DNA from: Agapetus fuscipes
Lineage: Eukaryota; Arthropoda; Insecta; Trichoptera; Glossosomatidae
DNA: 64,000 bases
Direction: 5' to 3'
NCBI GenBank assembly: GCA_951799405.1
Contig: OX637343.1
Location: 16,904,524 to 16,968,523, forward strand
Shown here: in pieces, positions 30,755 to 40,934 of the stretch
Position numbering within the stretch: the first letter of the stretch is position 1
Layout of the letters: each line of letters opens with the position of its first letter
Position numbers and translations under genes: made by a program
Notes under the pieces: generated by a model
The model's input: the letters and a program-made list of their open reading frames with translations, nothing else
Told to the model about the DNA's origin: nothing
Databases searched by the model: none

Positions 30755-32290
30755 TTCGCATATTTTCTTCAAGTTCGTGCTACGGTTTCTTCTTTTAAAC
30801 AGTTTAACGTATGTTTCCTTACAACTCGCTGCCTTAGTTCTTGTTTACCGTATACGCCATTGAGAAAATTTTACATGAGCAATGTTTGCATGTGTACTGG
30901 ACCAATGTGTCTTATAAAAACCAGAAATTTATTTTAAAAATATTTAAAAGAACTCTCACATTATCGAGTTTTATGTTTTTTTCTTAGCTCAGATTGTGTA
31001 GAATTTGATTCATAAGACAACTGCATGAAAAAGTCATATTTGACAAGATTGGCATATAAACAAGAGCTGGGGGAGCGAACTCGTGCTACAACTTCTAAAA
31101 ACAAGTTCTACACATATTTACTAAAGGTCTGTTTTACGATTTCTTCTCTAAGCCCGGTTTTTGCATCTTTCCTTGAAATACGTGCTACGATATCTTCTCA
31201 AAGCCTTTTTCTATGCATTATTCTTTAAGTTTTGTTCTACAATCACCTTTTAAAAACAGGTGTACGCTCTTTTTTATTAGACCTTGTTACAATTTTTTCT
31301 TATAAACTATTATTTATCTTCGTCTCCGTGCTACAATTTCTTCTTGAAATCACTTTTCTTCAGCCTTGTAAATACCATTTTTTCTTCAAACAAGTGCTAC
31401 GCCTTTTTTCTTCAGCTTTGTTTTACGACCTTATTTTTTATTTTTTTGTTTTACGCATATTTTCTTTAGCCATAAAAATCTCTTCATTAACTTCTTGTCA
31501 TCATTCTTTCAAAGCCATACGACAATCTCTTCTTAAGCCCCTTTTTCTTATTTTTCGTTCAAACCTGTGCGACGATCTGTTTTCTTAACCAGTTTTATAT
31601 ATTTTTTCTGTACACTCGGCTATGATCGGTCCTTTTAGACCCTTTGACGCATCGTTTCTTAAGACTCATGCAACGATCTATCTCTAAACCTTATTCTACA
31701 TGTTTTTTCTTGAAATTTGTGCTACAATGTTTTCTTCAAACCAGTTCAAAGCATCTTTTCTTTTAACCCATGTTACGTTAGACTATCTAAGCTCATTATT
31801 CTTGTTAAACTCCTACTACGATTAAACTATTCTACACATCTTTTCTTAAAACTCATGCTACGATCCATCTTTAAGCCTTTTTCTACACATATCTTCTTCA
31901 AACTAGTGCTACGAAGTCTTCTTTAAACTAGTTCTACGCACCTTTTCTTTCCACCCATGCTACGTTCGACTACTTGAGCTCATTCTTCGCATCTTCTTGT
32001 TGAACCTCTGCTACGATAGACTTTTTAAACATATTCTTCATGTACAACCTTTGTTTAGACTCTTGCTACGATCGGCTCTCTAAACCTATTAGTGCTACGA
32101 TTTTTTCTCTAAGCTAGTTCTACGTACTTTTTTTCCATCATGACTGTCTAAGCCCATTCTTTGCAATTTGTTGTTGTGCCCCTGCTACGATCGACTCTAA
32201 ACCTATTCTACACATTTTACCTTCAGATACGTGCTACGATCTCTTCCCCCAACCCTTTTCACGCATCTTTCCTCCCACCCTCCAACGCAT
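30755..32290 (+). repeat. Diverged tandem array, CTACGAT-type unit of ~50 bp
   Basis: Variants of TGCTACGATC plus a linked half-unit TTCTACGCATCTTTTCTT recur about 25 times with ~45-55 base spacing (for example 31182, 31855, 32010, 32060, 32093, 32185, 32232). The strand is strongly C/T-rich. A MITE-C (30827-31077) splits the first unit. Open frames in this tract are by-products of the C/T bias. Confidence 0.75.
30827..31077. mobile_element. MITE-C, complete copy inside the array
   Basis: The left end is CGCTGCCTTAGTTCTTGTTT, the right end AAACAAGAGCTGGGGGAGCG. It is in inverse orientation to the 8606 copy. Confidence 0.8.
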
Positions 32291-32786
32291 TTCCTCTGTG
32301 AGTCCTCTCTTATGGGTCTTCTACGACAGTGATTCGATTGAATGGTTTTCTGATGGTCTCTCGTGGACTGATGGAGCGCTACGGTACGTGAAGTGGAGGG
32401 AGCATTTCAGGAAACTGCCTGAAAAATGCATGAAGCTCTTGGGCCAACGTCCGGCTCCAGGGAATTCTTTTCCAGTACTTGTTAAAACTTTACACACCAC
32501 CCGTAGCGTAGTATATTTGTGAATACTTTAAAATGCAAACGTAATATTCTCTAATATTTGTTAGTATTGATCTGTTAACACAGTGAGAGTTCATTTTTAT
32601 AAATATAAATGGTAAAACATTGTTTTAATTCACTTTATTCTTTTTTTTTTGGTAATATTCTCTGCCTGTTGTGTATACTAGGAATATCTAGAGTTTATAA
32701 ATAATGCCTCCAATGAAGCGTTCTTTGAAGAAAATTAAATGAAATCAATTTTGTATTCGATTACGGTGAGTACCTACATTATAATT

Positions 32787-32829
32787 CCACGACCGGTTTC
32801 GCAAACAATCCGTTCGCATCGTCAGGTGG
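32787..32829 (-). ncRNA. Hammerhead ribozyme motif, PLE-2, minus copy
   Basis: Minus strand: helix I CCAC, core CUGACGA, U, helix II GCGAAC/GUUUGC with a 5-base loop, GAA, palindromic helix III ACCGGU, C at the cleavage place, helix I GUGG. All core positions fit, and helix I pairs 4 of 4. Confidence 0.75.
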
Positions 32830-32853
32830 TTAAATAAATAAAATAAAATGAAA

Positions 32854-32896
32854 CCACCTGATGATGCGAACGGATTGTTTGCGAAACCGGTCGTAG
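32854..32896 (+). ncRNA. Hammerhead ribozyme motif, PLE-2, plus copy
   Basis: Plus strand: CCAC, core CUGAUGA, U, GCGAAC/GUUUGC, GAA, ACCGGU, C, GUAG. It is the mirror copy of 32787-32829; helix I has one mismatch (GUAG instead of GUGG). Confidence 0.72.
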
Positions 32897-32924
32897 AATT
32901 ATAATATACTCACCGCATAATATA

Positions 32925-33172
32925 TAATCTAAATTCTTAGTTGTAAGGATATATTTATTTAAAGCTCTCAAACGCATTCCCACAAACAAACACGTGCAGT
33001 TCGCGCTTACAAATACTGAATGTGTAACAAATAAAATCCAAACCGCAAATGAACATAAGCCCTACAACTTTTGCGGACCTTCCCTAACACAGGGGTGACA
33101 TTGGCAAAGTGAACCATTTCTTACAGTATCGGTGGTCAGCCTCATACCAACCTATAAGTCAAGGAAATCGAC
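32925..33172 (-). mobile_element. LINE-A 3' end
   Basis: It is complete, from ATAATCTAAATTCTTAGTTG (ATTATAG-type tail side) to CATACCAACCTATAAGTCAA. Confidence 0.82.
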
Positions 33173-33174
33173 TT

Positions 33175-34490
33175 TAAAAATTGTTTTTATTTTATCTATG
33201 AACATGAACGATTACAAAGTGAATGCTTCTACAATCAAAACAATCGTTCTTTGAAGATTTACTTTTGCTTTCTTATAACTTATTTCTTTTTTTACACAAA
33301 GTAACGTTTTACATTGACTAGCCATATTATGAACGTTTTACGTTCATGTTTTTTTTTCTTTAATTTTGTTATTATGGGGGCTAGATTTACTTTTTTTTTT
33401 TTTTGATTCAGCCATTTATTTTAAATTTTGAAATAGCTAAAGCCTAGTTGAATGAAAAGAAACAAACAAAAACAATTATTTGAAGTTTCAAGAATTTGGA
33501 ATCTTCTTTGAAAGCCTTTTATTTAATAAAAAGACCTTATACCCAGCTGTGTTTTATTTTTAATCTTAGCTGCAGAGATATGTATAATTTGTACAATACA
33601 TAAGAAATAAGATTTACGTCTAACATAGGCCCAAAAACAAATAAATACGTAATTTTTATGCGCTTCCATGTGTTGCAAATGAACAAAATAAGCGAAACTA
33701 AAAATTGGAAGAACTCAGCAATTATTGCGGCCTTTCTATCGAACAGAATCCCCTCGATATAAATGTTTTTTTTTTTTTTTTAAATCAAGCATCCTTTGAC
33801 CTTTTAGGTGGTTCATTTTCATATACGGTTCTGAAAATTACCCGTATTTTTTTTATTTCATAGGTAAGCAAAATATCCTTCAGCATTGCAACCAAACATT
33901 GCTTACATAATCAACTTTATTCATTAAAAAATCACGCATCAACTTTTTCGCATGGTTTTGCGAAAAACTTGATGAGTATCAACCTTTTGTTCGTGTGGCA
34001 AACACACCTCAACTACCTGCCCAAAGTAAAAAGCCCTCGGGCGTGGATTTCATTCGAAACGGGAATTATTTACATTTTCTCTCTTTTTTTCACTACCTCC
34101 TTCTCACTTTCTCTCACATACTTTGTTCGGGGACGACTGAATTTTCCGTCCGACATGAGTTTTCTCTCTGTTGACCTGTAAAGTGTATGTGCAACAAATA
34201 AACACAGTTTTCCTTTTTTCTTTTTCATTAAAAAAAATACATAAATATTTTTTCTGTTCCTTGCAGGTACTGTTTGTGAGTTGACAAAAATAAAATATAG
34301 ACACCAGTGGCGAAGGGTGCCATACAAGCCGGTTATCATCGGTTTCCCGTTTAAAATGAGGCAGAAATGATAATAAAGTAGACTGCATGGTTTCAATCGG
34401 AGAAAAATACGTATTGTTTCTTTGGTTTTAAATCTATTTTTTTACTTTGTGCCTATATTTTTCAACTACTTTGTTACAACACGCTTTGCC
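33175..34490. other. Long AT-rich spacer without repeats recognised
   Basis: About 1.3 kb with T and A runs. Overlapping short frames at 33969-34181 and 34070-34396 show no domain. This is the longest stretch in the window without a family I can name. Confidence 0.45.
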
Positions 34491-34494
34491 ACTG

Positions 34495-34850
34495 GTAAGG
34501 GTAGAAAGAAATGTCAGTTGATCTGCAATGTTGGCGGTAAGACACCAAAAATGTAGAAAAAAATAGGAAAATCGGATTATCACTCAGTCGCTCGTAAACA
34601 TAATACCTCGTCATAGAACATTGAGTGGTCAAATAATGGAACAAAAAGTACGATCTTACATTTCATTCGAAAATAACTTTTTTTTCATTCTAGTTCAAAC
34701 CATTCTTAAAAATGAAAGCGTCAGGTTGGTATGATCCTGACCATCTGATATGAGGCTCACTACCCGTACTGTACAAAATGATTCACTTAGACAATGTCGT
34801 CCCTGCTTCAGGGAAGATTGACACTTAAAGTTGCAATTTAATCCGGTTTT
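34495..34850 (+). mobile_element. Decayed LINE-A end
   Basis: GTAGAAAGAAATGTCAGTTG and GATCTGCAATGTTGGCGG are the LINE-A coding end. At 34724 GGTTGGTATGATCCTGACC starts a damaged 3' block, with a ~20 bp duplication of its opening words, stopping near 34850. Confidence 0.7.
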
Positions 34851-34904
34851 CTTTAAAACCAACATCAATCGCCACTTCCTTGCAACGCCTCACGACAGAA
34901 GCAA

Positions 34905-34998
34905 CTACACAAGCAACACCTCTGCGGTACCCTTCAAGGGTGACATAGACCCCCAAGACTTTCAAGAATTGGGGAGCCTCCCGCACAAGATTCCGTAA
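34905..34998 (+). mobile_element. SINE-2 type ii 3' end, old fragment
   Basis: ACACCTCTGCGGTACCCTTC, GACATAGACCCCCAAGACTT and CTCCCGCACAAGATTC with a short A run. Substitutions are many, so this is an older member than 29513-29824. Confidence 0.75.
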
Positions 34999-35004
34999 AA
35001 AAAT

Positions 35005-35335
35005 AAAAGTCTACGTGCGGCATGTGAAAGTGCGAACTTAAATGTGTCTGCTAGTGGAAATGCATTTAAAATGAATCTCAAATGATATAATATATCTTAT
35101 TTAGATATACATATATCTTTGCTAATGTCACCCCTGCTTCAGGTAAGGTCGGCAAGAGTTGCAGGGCTTATGTTCATTTGAGATTGGGTTTTTTATATTG
35201 TAGGTCCTCATGCGGCATGTGTAAGCGTGAAATTATGCGTGTCTGCTTGTGGGAATGCATTTAATATGAATCTCAAATGATACATATCTTTGCAGCTTAG
35301 ATTTAGATTTAGATTTAGATCTATTTAGATTGTAT
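35005..35335 (+). mobile_element. Two LINE-A 3' end pieces in tandem
   Basis: 35005-35110 holds the downstream half (GCGGCATGTGAAAGTGCGAA onward) and 35112-35335 a longer piece from TTGCTAATGTCACCCCTGCT to a TTTAGA tail. Both have the same orientation and subtype. Confidence 0.78.
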
Positions 35336-35767
35336 ATTGTAATTTTTTTGGGTTCGAAAATTCTTTAAATTAAAACATACTTCTCTTCTTTTAGGATCTT
35401 TATTTTCGCTTTATATATTTTTACATTTTATATTTATTTTTAACACTTTTAGCAAGTCAAATTTATTTTCACAGTTTAGCACCGCCTACACTCTTCAATC
35501 AAAGGCAACTATCTCACTGACTTGGTGCACTCAACATTACGCCTTATATACTTCACAGACAGAAGTCTCTAGTAACTAATTGCCATCAAACTCTCGAACT
35601 TTCTACCGGCTTCAAGAGTACAAAAGGATCATTTAATTTCTAAATTTCTTAAGCCTATAATTATTGCAACGTACGGCGTAGGTACACCTATATTAATCTA
35701 CTTTTGACATAATACTATAATAACTATTACTACCTACGATGTACACCTATATTAATCTACTATTTAC
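35336..35767. other. Sequence related to the 49.1 kb element interior
   Basis: GGGTTCGAAAATTC, TTAAATTAAAACATAC and CTTCTCTT resemble 49125-49160 (GGGTTCAAAAGTCTTTCAAA). The similarity covers only a few tens of bases. CCTACGATGTACACCTATAT repeats a motif 60 bases upstream (GTAGGTACACCTATATTAAT). Confidence 0.4.
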
Positions 35768-35782
35768 ATAACAATATTATAG

Positions 35783-36035
35783 TTTAAAAAAAATTTTGAG
35801 GAATTCAAAAACACTGTTTATTTTCACATGAATATATTTAAAAAGATTACAATCTTTAGAGTAAGTTACTAACGTTTTCGACCTAGAAGGTCATCATCAG
35901 GTATGATTATTGATTACAGAAAATAAATTTTGTAAAAAATTGTGAAAATAAACAGTGTTTTTGAATTCCTCAAAATTTTTTTTAAACTATAACAGTATGA
36001 ATTTTCACAGTGTTAATACACAAACAATACAAAAT
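35783..36035 (-). mobile_element. PLE-1 terminal unit, 253 bp, with 15 bp target duplication
   Basis: ATAACAATATTATAG occurs exactly at 35768-35782 and 36036-36050. Between them, a 45 bp left end (35783-35827) is the inverted copy of 35942-35986, a hammerhead motif lies at 35867-35903, and the far end has TTTTCACAGTGTTAATACAC and AAACAATACAAAAT. There is no coding sequence. The perfect duplication shows that this short form was inserted as such. Confidence 0.85.
35867..35903 (-). ncRNA. Hammerhead ribozyme motif in PLE-1 unit
   Basis: Minus strand: UAC, core CUGAUGA, U, GACC/GGUC with UUCUA loop, GAA, palindromic AACGUU, A, GUA. Helix I is only 3 pairs next to the core. Cleavage would lie between 35870 and 35869. 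Confidence 0.7.
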
Positions 36036-36059
36036 ATAACAATATTATAGATTATTCAT

Positions 36060-36485
36060 AGATGGATCTGTGGAGCGGAAAAAGAAAAACAGTTAATTAA
36101 AAATGAGAGAACCCTTCTCAGCAAGACAATTCGTACAATGATTCCTTCAGCCTTTTCCACGATGGGGTACATGTCTCCCACTTTTTTTGGGACATGTCTT
36201 CCCTTAGGGAAATGTTACAAGGGCTTGTGAGACAGTTACCACTGTCCTGGCACGTGCAAAGCATTGCCACGCTATCACACGAATTTCAGTTTTTTTTTGT
36301 CCAAAATCTGGATTTTCAGCCTCTGAAATCTATCTTTTCAAAATTCGAAAACATTATTATATGTGTCACATTTTAACAATATTTATATTATGTATGTTAA
36401 AGTGATAATAACTTTAATCGATATTCATTTGTCATTGCCATGAACGTTGTCTATAATATATTAGATTATAGATTATAGATGAACG
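36060..36485. other. Unassigned sequence
   Basis: A 60-residue frame at 36194-36376 shows no domain. GGGACATGTCT occurs next to its near inverse (ACATGTCTCCC) at 36170-36200. Confidence 0.4.
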
Positions 36486-36489
36486 TTGT

Positions 36490-36730
36490 CAATACTCCTT
36501 TACTTGAAGGTTGGTATGCGGCTGACCACCAATGCTGTTGAAAATGGTTCACTTTGCCAATGTTACCCCTGTTTTAGGGAAGGTCGGCAAGAGCTACAAG
36601 GTGTATGCTTATTTGAGATTTGGGTTAATATGTTTCAGGTTCACATGCGGCATGTGCAAGCGCGAACTTATACGAGTTTGCTTGAGAAAATGCATTTAAT
36701 GTGAATGTGTAGATTAGATTAGATTTTAAA
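36490..36730 (+). mobile_element. LINE-A 3' end
   Basis: It is complete, ATTAG tail (GATTAGATTAGATTTT), with some substitutions such as AGAGCTACAAGGTGTATGC. Confidence 0.8.
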
Positions 36731-36744
36731 TTAATAATGTACAA

Positions 36745-36902
36745 AGTCATAACGTTGTTTCAACTATATATCGGCTTTTAAAGCTCATATTTAATGCATA
36801 CCCAATAGCAGGCGCGTGTATGTTTGGGCTTAGAAATGCTACATGTGTACTTACAAATTAAATTCAAAATCTCAAATTAGCACAAACCCTGAAACATTTT
36901 CC
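36745..36902 (-). mobile_element. LINE-A 3' end, partial and diverged
   Basis: TTTTAAAGCTCATATTTAAT to AAACCCTGAAACATTTTCC. It lies tail to tail with the plus copy at 36490. Confidence 0.65.
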
Positions 36903-36904
36903 AA

Positions 36905-37168
36905 ACTTATCTGACTTATAGGTTGGTATGAGGCTGACCACTCATACTGTAAAAAATGGTTCACTTTGCCAATGTCACCCCTGTTTCAGGGAATGTCGGC
37001 AAGAGTTGCAGGGCTTATGTTCATTTGAGGTTTGGATTTTATTTGTAAGTACACAATCAGCATTTGTAAGCGCGAACTACACGTGTTTGTTTGTGGGCAT
37101 ACATCTGAGAGCTTTGAATGAATATATCCTTGCAACTTAGATTATAGATTATAGATTATAGATAGATC
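36905..37168 (+). mobile_element. LINE-A 3' end, ATTATAG tail subtype
   Basis: It is nearly identical to 60515-60755 over its length (CACAATCAGCATTTGTAAGC, GGGCATACATCTGAGAGC), with a tail of ATTATAG units. The two look recent. Confidence 0.85.
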
Positions 37169-37189
37169 TGAAAAAAGGATACATTGAAT

Positions 37190-37345
37190 AAAGTGAACCA
37201 TGCTCTACAGTATGGGTGATCAGCCTCATCAATATCAGCCTATTAATAAATAATTAAATCAATAATCACCCTTGTTCCGTCAACAAGCATTTCGGCAAGT
37301 ATTACAGTGTGAATGTTCATTTGAGATTTGGGCTTTTAATAAGTG
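37190..37345. mobile_element. LINE-A 3' end scraps in both directions
   Basis: GAACCATGCTCTACAGTATG (minus sense) and GTGTGAATGTTCATTTGAGA (plus sense) are recognisable; the rest is lost. Confidence 0.5.
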
Positions 37346-37581
37346 TCAAATATTTTGACAGATTTTGACATGAAGTACTGACATTTATGTATATTTTTAT
37401 TAACCTTTTTGTTGGCATTCAAATTAATTCAGTTGAGTAGGTAAAAAATTACCCGTTCATATTATAATTTGATTTCTCCAAGTTGGTACTATTGACCTTT
37501 TAAGTTTTATCAAGTTTTAACACCTTTTTACACTGTTTCCTTTCTGTCTTTCAAAGAGACAACATTGCCTCTCCATCTCGC

Positions 37582-37770
37582 TGCCTTAGTTCTTGCTTAC
37601 CGTACACGCCATTGAGAAAATTTTACATGAGCAATGTTTGCATGTGTACTGGACCAATGTGTCTCATGAAAACAGGAAATGTATTTAAAAAATATTTTAA
37701 ACAACTCTCACATTATCGAGTTTTACGGTTTTTCTTAGCTCAGATTGTGTAGAATTTGATTCATAAAAGC
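37582..37770. mobile_element. MITE-C, right end missing
   Basis: CGCTGCCTTAGTTCTTGCTT, GCATGTGTACTGGACCAATG and TGTGTAGAATTTGATTCATA remain. The right inverted end is gone after 37770. Confidence 0.75.
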
Positions 37771-37774
37771 ATGT

Positions 37775-38228
37775 GAATAGGTCTTTGGTACAAAAAAAAA
37801 ATACAAAAATTTCGCATCAGAAATCACTCTTACTTTTTTTCATGAAATGTATACTGAATATGAAAAAGAATAACAAAGCATTTTGGTTTACCACTTGGTA
37901 CGTCTTATAACATGACAAAGGACTGTGCAACCAAAATCAACCCCTGAAGTGCGGGCCTTTGTCTCTAAGGGGTGGATTATTGCCTCTCACGTACATAGCA
38001 CGGAATTAATAGGTTATATTGGGGGAGAAAGCACGCTGTGAATAATGAAAACCGATATGGGATTTCAGGCAGTTTCAGTATTGCTACAGCTGAAATTATT
38101 TTTAGATGATTGCAATGGTAAATACTCGACAAATATATTGTTTAATTGTCCATTTTGATTGTGGAAGCATTTTCTTTGAGATAAACAATGAAACCATCTT
38201 GGTATTACATAACGTTGAGTGCACAAAT
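37775..38228. other. Unassigned sequence
   Basis: No family or coding motif was recognised up to the hammerhead-like remnant. Confidence 0.4.
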
Positions 38229-38231
38229 TTT

Positions 38232-38272
38232 AACGACCGGTTTTGCACAAAAACCGTTTGCATCATCAGGTA
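38232..38272 (-). ncRNA. Decayed PLE-2 type hammerhead motif
   Basis: It keeps CUGAUGA, the following U and the ACCGGU palindrome plus C, but the GAA before helix III is AAA and helix II pairs badly. The conserved G there is needed for catalysis, so I expect no activity. No clear Penelope end words flank it. Confidence 0.6.
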
Positions 38273-38429
38273 CCTAAATATTTTGTTAATAGCATATTTT
38301 GTGTCATGAAAAATGCAGAGATATTGAATCATTGTGTTATATGATTTAAAGAAAAAAAACAGTGGGATTATGAATAAAATGAAACTTAATGGACTTTTGT
38401 ATTACCAATATTACCAAGATGTAGTAGAA

Positions 38430-38800
38430 TACCCTCACTTCAATTGAAGTGGTTGGCATGAGGCCGGCTCCCTTACCTCCAAAAATAAATAGGTTCCACT
38501 TGACACAGGCGAAGTTGCGTTTAGTTGCGAAAATTATCAATTAAGCTGCACAAACAAAGCCACTTCTTACAACAACTTCACTCGAAGTGGGGGTTTTCCA
38601 GATTGCAAAAAGGCAGGTTTTTATTTAATTTGAAGGATTTGTATTGCTTTGCTTTGATTTGATTTGCAAGTATTTTGAAATTTGAGGGTGAAATAAGCAA
38701 TAAAAATAGGAAATTATTTCTAACAACTTTGGTAGGGTCGGACCTTACTCCTCTTGCATAGAACGCAAGCATTCTACCAACTAAACTAACGACCGGAATT
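38430..38800. mobile_element. Two SINE-1 remnants, head to tail inverted
   Basis: 38430-38527 is a plus-strand piece (AATTGAAGTGGTTGGCATGA to GAAGTTGCGTTTAGTTGCG). 38537-38800 is a diverged minus copy ending in a decayed head (CATTCTACCAACTAAACTAA, CGACCGGA). Confidence 0.7.
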
Positions 38801-38804
38801 AATT

Positions 38805-39340
38805 TATATTTAGCATAATTTTCATTTAATGTTTGTTTTTCAATTTCTCAAAAACAACACTTGCATAGCTTACACAAATGTCACTTAAAAAAGATTCCAT
38901 AGCAACCTGCCCATCTGTATTTTTTCCTAAAAAATATTTACAAATTTTGGTAAAAGAATCTTTCCCATACAAAACATAAGTTTCAAAGAGTATCAACAGC
39001 AAAAATGTATGCAAGTACATGCAAAACTTTTATTTCCTCTTACAAAACGAAATATCAAATAAATAATGTTAACTTCCCCGCGGCCCTATGTACCACGCAC
39101 CATTGCGTTGCGTCACTCGATATTGAGCACTATGCCTTGCGTCTATATGATCCTTTATCGCCTGACGCCCCGAAAAGGCTACGAGCCAAACTTTGAACAG
39201 TATGAAGTTTGTATGGCGTAGACTTTATCGTAGCAGTCTTGAACGTAGCAGCGTAGACTTCAAAATTACATTTTTCTTAGGGTTTTTTTTGTGCAATAAG
39301 TTTTCTACAAAGAAGTTAAACGCAGATGCGATTTTCACTT
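38805..39340. other. Unassigned sequence
   Basis: Near 39240 a 20-base CGTAGACTT-containing motif occurs twice (39217-39226, 39251-39261). No gene seen. Confidence 0.4.
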
Positions 39341-39344
39341 ATGG

Positions 39345-39404
39345 TTAAACGCAACTAAGCTTCACATATAGTGTAACTTATTGCCTGCGTTATCCCCGAA
39401 GGTT
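39345..39404 (-). mobile_element. SINE-1 3' end fragment
   Basis: AACGCAACTAAGCTTCACAT to GCGTTATCCCCGAAGG, cut by a LINE-A 3' end. Confidence 0.8.
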
Positions 39405-39638
39405 CTTGGGCTTATAGGTTGGTATGCGGCTGACCACCCATGCTGTAAAAATGGTTCACTTTGCTAATGTCACCCCTGTTTCAGGGAAGGACGGCAAGAG
39501 TTTCAGGGTGTGCGTTCATTTGAGATTTGGTGTTTATGTTGTAGGTTCACATGCGGCATGTGCAAGCGCGAACTTGTACGTGTCTGCTTGTGAGAATGCA
39601 TATAATATGAATCTCCAATGTTACATATCTAAAAAAAA
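39405..39638 (+). mobile_element. LINE-A 3' end with A-run tail
   Basis: It starts TTCTTGGGCTTATAGGTTGG and ends ATGTTACATATC followed by ten A instead of the usual CTTTGCAACTTAGATT. It is inserted in a SINE-1. Confidence 0.8.
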
Positions 39639-39759
39639 AAAATCTGTACACCCTTATCTCTAGATTAATGATGTTTTTTAGAGGAATTGACAATCTATTG
39701 GTCAAAATCACTTCGAACATATTTCAAATATTTTTTCTTACATCTTTTCTTACACAAAA

Positions 39760-40164
39760 TGTTATTAACTATGAGTGTGTGTGTTAATGTACCTAGGCAC
39801 GTAGTTTGCTGGTGTGCGTAACTGGTGTAGAGTCAAACAGCTAGTATAATGATGAAATGGATGCTGGTAGACTATTCTGGTATGATCCATTATGGAAGTG
39901 TTGGTACGTGAGCCTAAGCAGGCTGAGCGTGTGTGTGGAACAATCCATTAAAATAATCTTGACTAAACGTCCATATGAACGGTATAAATATGAGCCGCAA
40001 TTGTGTGGAGAACCAGAATCGCTTGAAACATTGTGACGCGAAGTCTAAATAGGCAGAACAAGGAAAATAATTAGTACATTGTAAACCGTTATTGCACAAA
40101 AGAAATCTTGTTAAATAAATAAATTGCTGTATTAATTAAAAATAACCAAAATAAAATAAAAACA
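39760..40164 (+). mobile_element. Second copy of the LTR
   Basis: TGTTATTAACTATGAG at the start, CACGTAGTTTGCTGGTGTGC, GGTATAAATATGAGCCGCAA and CTTGTTAAATAAATAAAT match 12191-12594 in order. The 3' end is diverged (AAAAACA) and I see no target duplication. Confidence 0.72.
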
Positions 40165-40530
40165 ATAATTTATATTTTGTTATCTCATAGTATATTAACA
40201 TTTATGTCTTTACATGCTTCCCTTCCTTGAATAGATGTATAACAAAATTTATTGAATAACTAAAAAAAATACAAAGATTTATATTTTCCTTTAAAGAACC
40301 TTAATTAGAACCGATCACTTATCCTGATTAATTCAACCTCCAGCTACCAGTATCCCTGTATTTTTTTAAACGCGCATTTTCTGTCTCCTTTTATCGCTTT
40401 TCTGTCATCATTTCTCTCTCTCGCGTCACCCGCGTACACCGACAAAGGCGTATATGTTTGTTTTTAAAAGCGCGTGTTTGTCTCACACCCTGAAAATTAG
40501 ACGCCGTGTATGTTTTTCTTTCTCCCCCCC
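40165..40530. other. Unassigned sequence
   Basis: There is a C/T-rich stretch at 40370-40440 and several CGCG-containing words. No gene. Confidence 0.4.
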
Positions 40531-40605
40531 ATGTGCTGTGGGTCCTTCTGACACATACATACAGGACGGGTATGAGGTGGGCTTGAGCATCCCCCCGTAC
40601 AGATT
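40531..40605 (+). repeat. Unoccupied version of the 54.7 kb LINE-A site
   Basis: ATGTGCTGTGGGTCC, GACACATACATACAGGACGG and GGGCTTGAGCATCC run without a break here. At 54695-54725 and 55138-55175 the same words flank a LINE-A insertion. Confidence 0.7.
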
Positions 40606-40934
40606 TCCAAACAACGGGGACTCTCAAAACTCCGAAGTATCCAACTTTAAGTCATAACTCAATTTATACGTTAACCAAATAAACAAATAAACTTAAGCTC
40701 TCACTAGAAGTCGCTTTTAATTTTTCATACATTTTAGGTAAAACTCTAAGGTTAAGTTTAAATGTTAAGTTGATACTTAACTCCCAGGTGTACAACAAAG
40801 TAATTCATTTGATGTTTTGTGTTTACTGGCTCGTTTGTATTTTTGGAAACAATATTATTAATTCATCAATTATTATTGTACTCGTGTGATCCTTGAAAAA
40901 ACAGTAAACAAAAATATTTGTAAATAATATAATA

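Larger units (their letters stand above)
32570..32915. mobile_element. PLE-2 end region with foldback
   Basis: It starts GTTAACACAGTGAGAGTTCA, resembling the PLE-1 end words (GTTAATACACA, ACTGTGAAAATTCAT), and leads into a foldback at 32764-32915 with two hammerhead motifs. No Penelope coding sequence is present. The extent is uncertain on the left. Confidence 0.6.

Noticed and set aside
31025..31926. Several overlapping Leu/Phe/Ser-rich frames
   Set aside because: All follow from the C/T bias of the tandem array.
32298..32522. 74-residue frame (EWFSDGLSWTDGALRYVKW region)
   Set aside because: The composition looks coding-like, but I recognise no family and it is bordered by a tandem array and a PLE end. 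Not enough to call a gene.
33969..34396. Overlapping short frames on both strands
   Set aside because: Low-complexity Lys/Phe/Ser-rich peptides without domain or neighbouring element.
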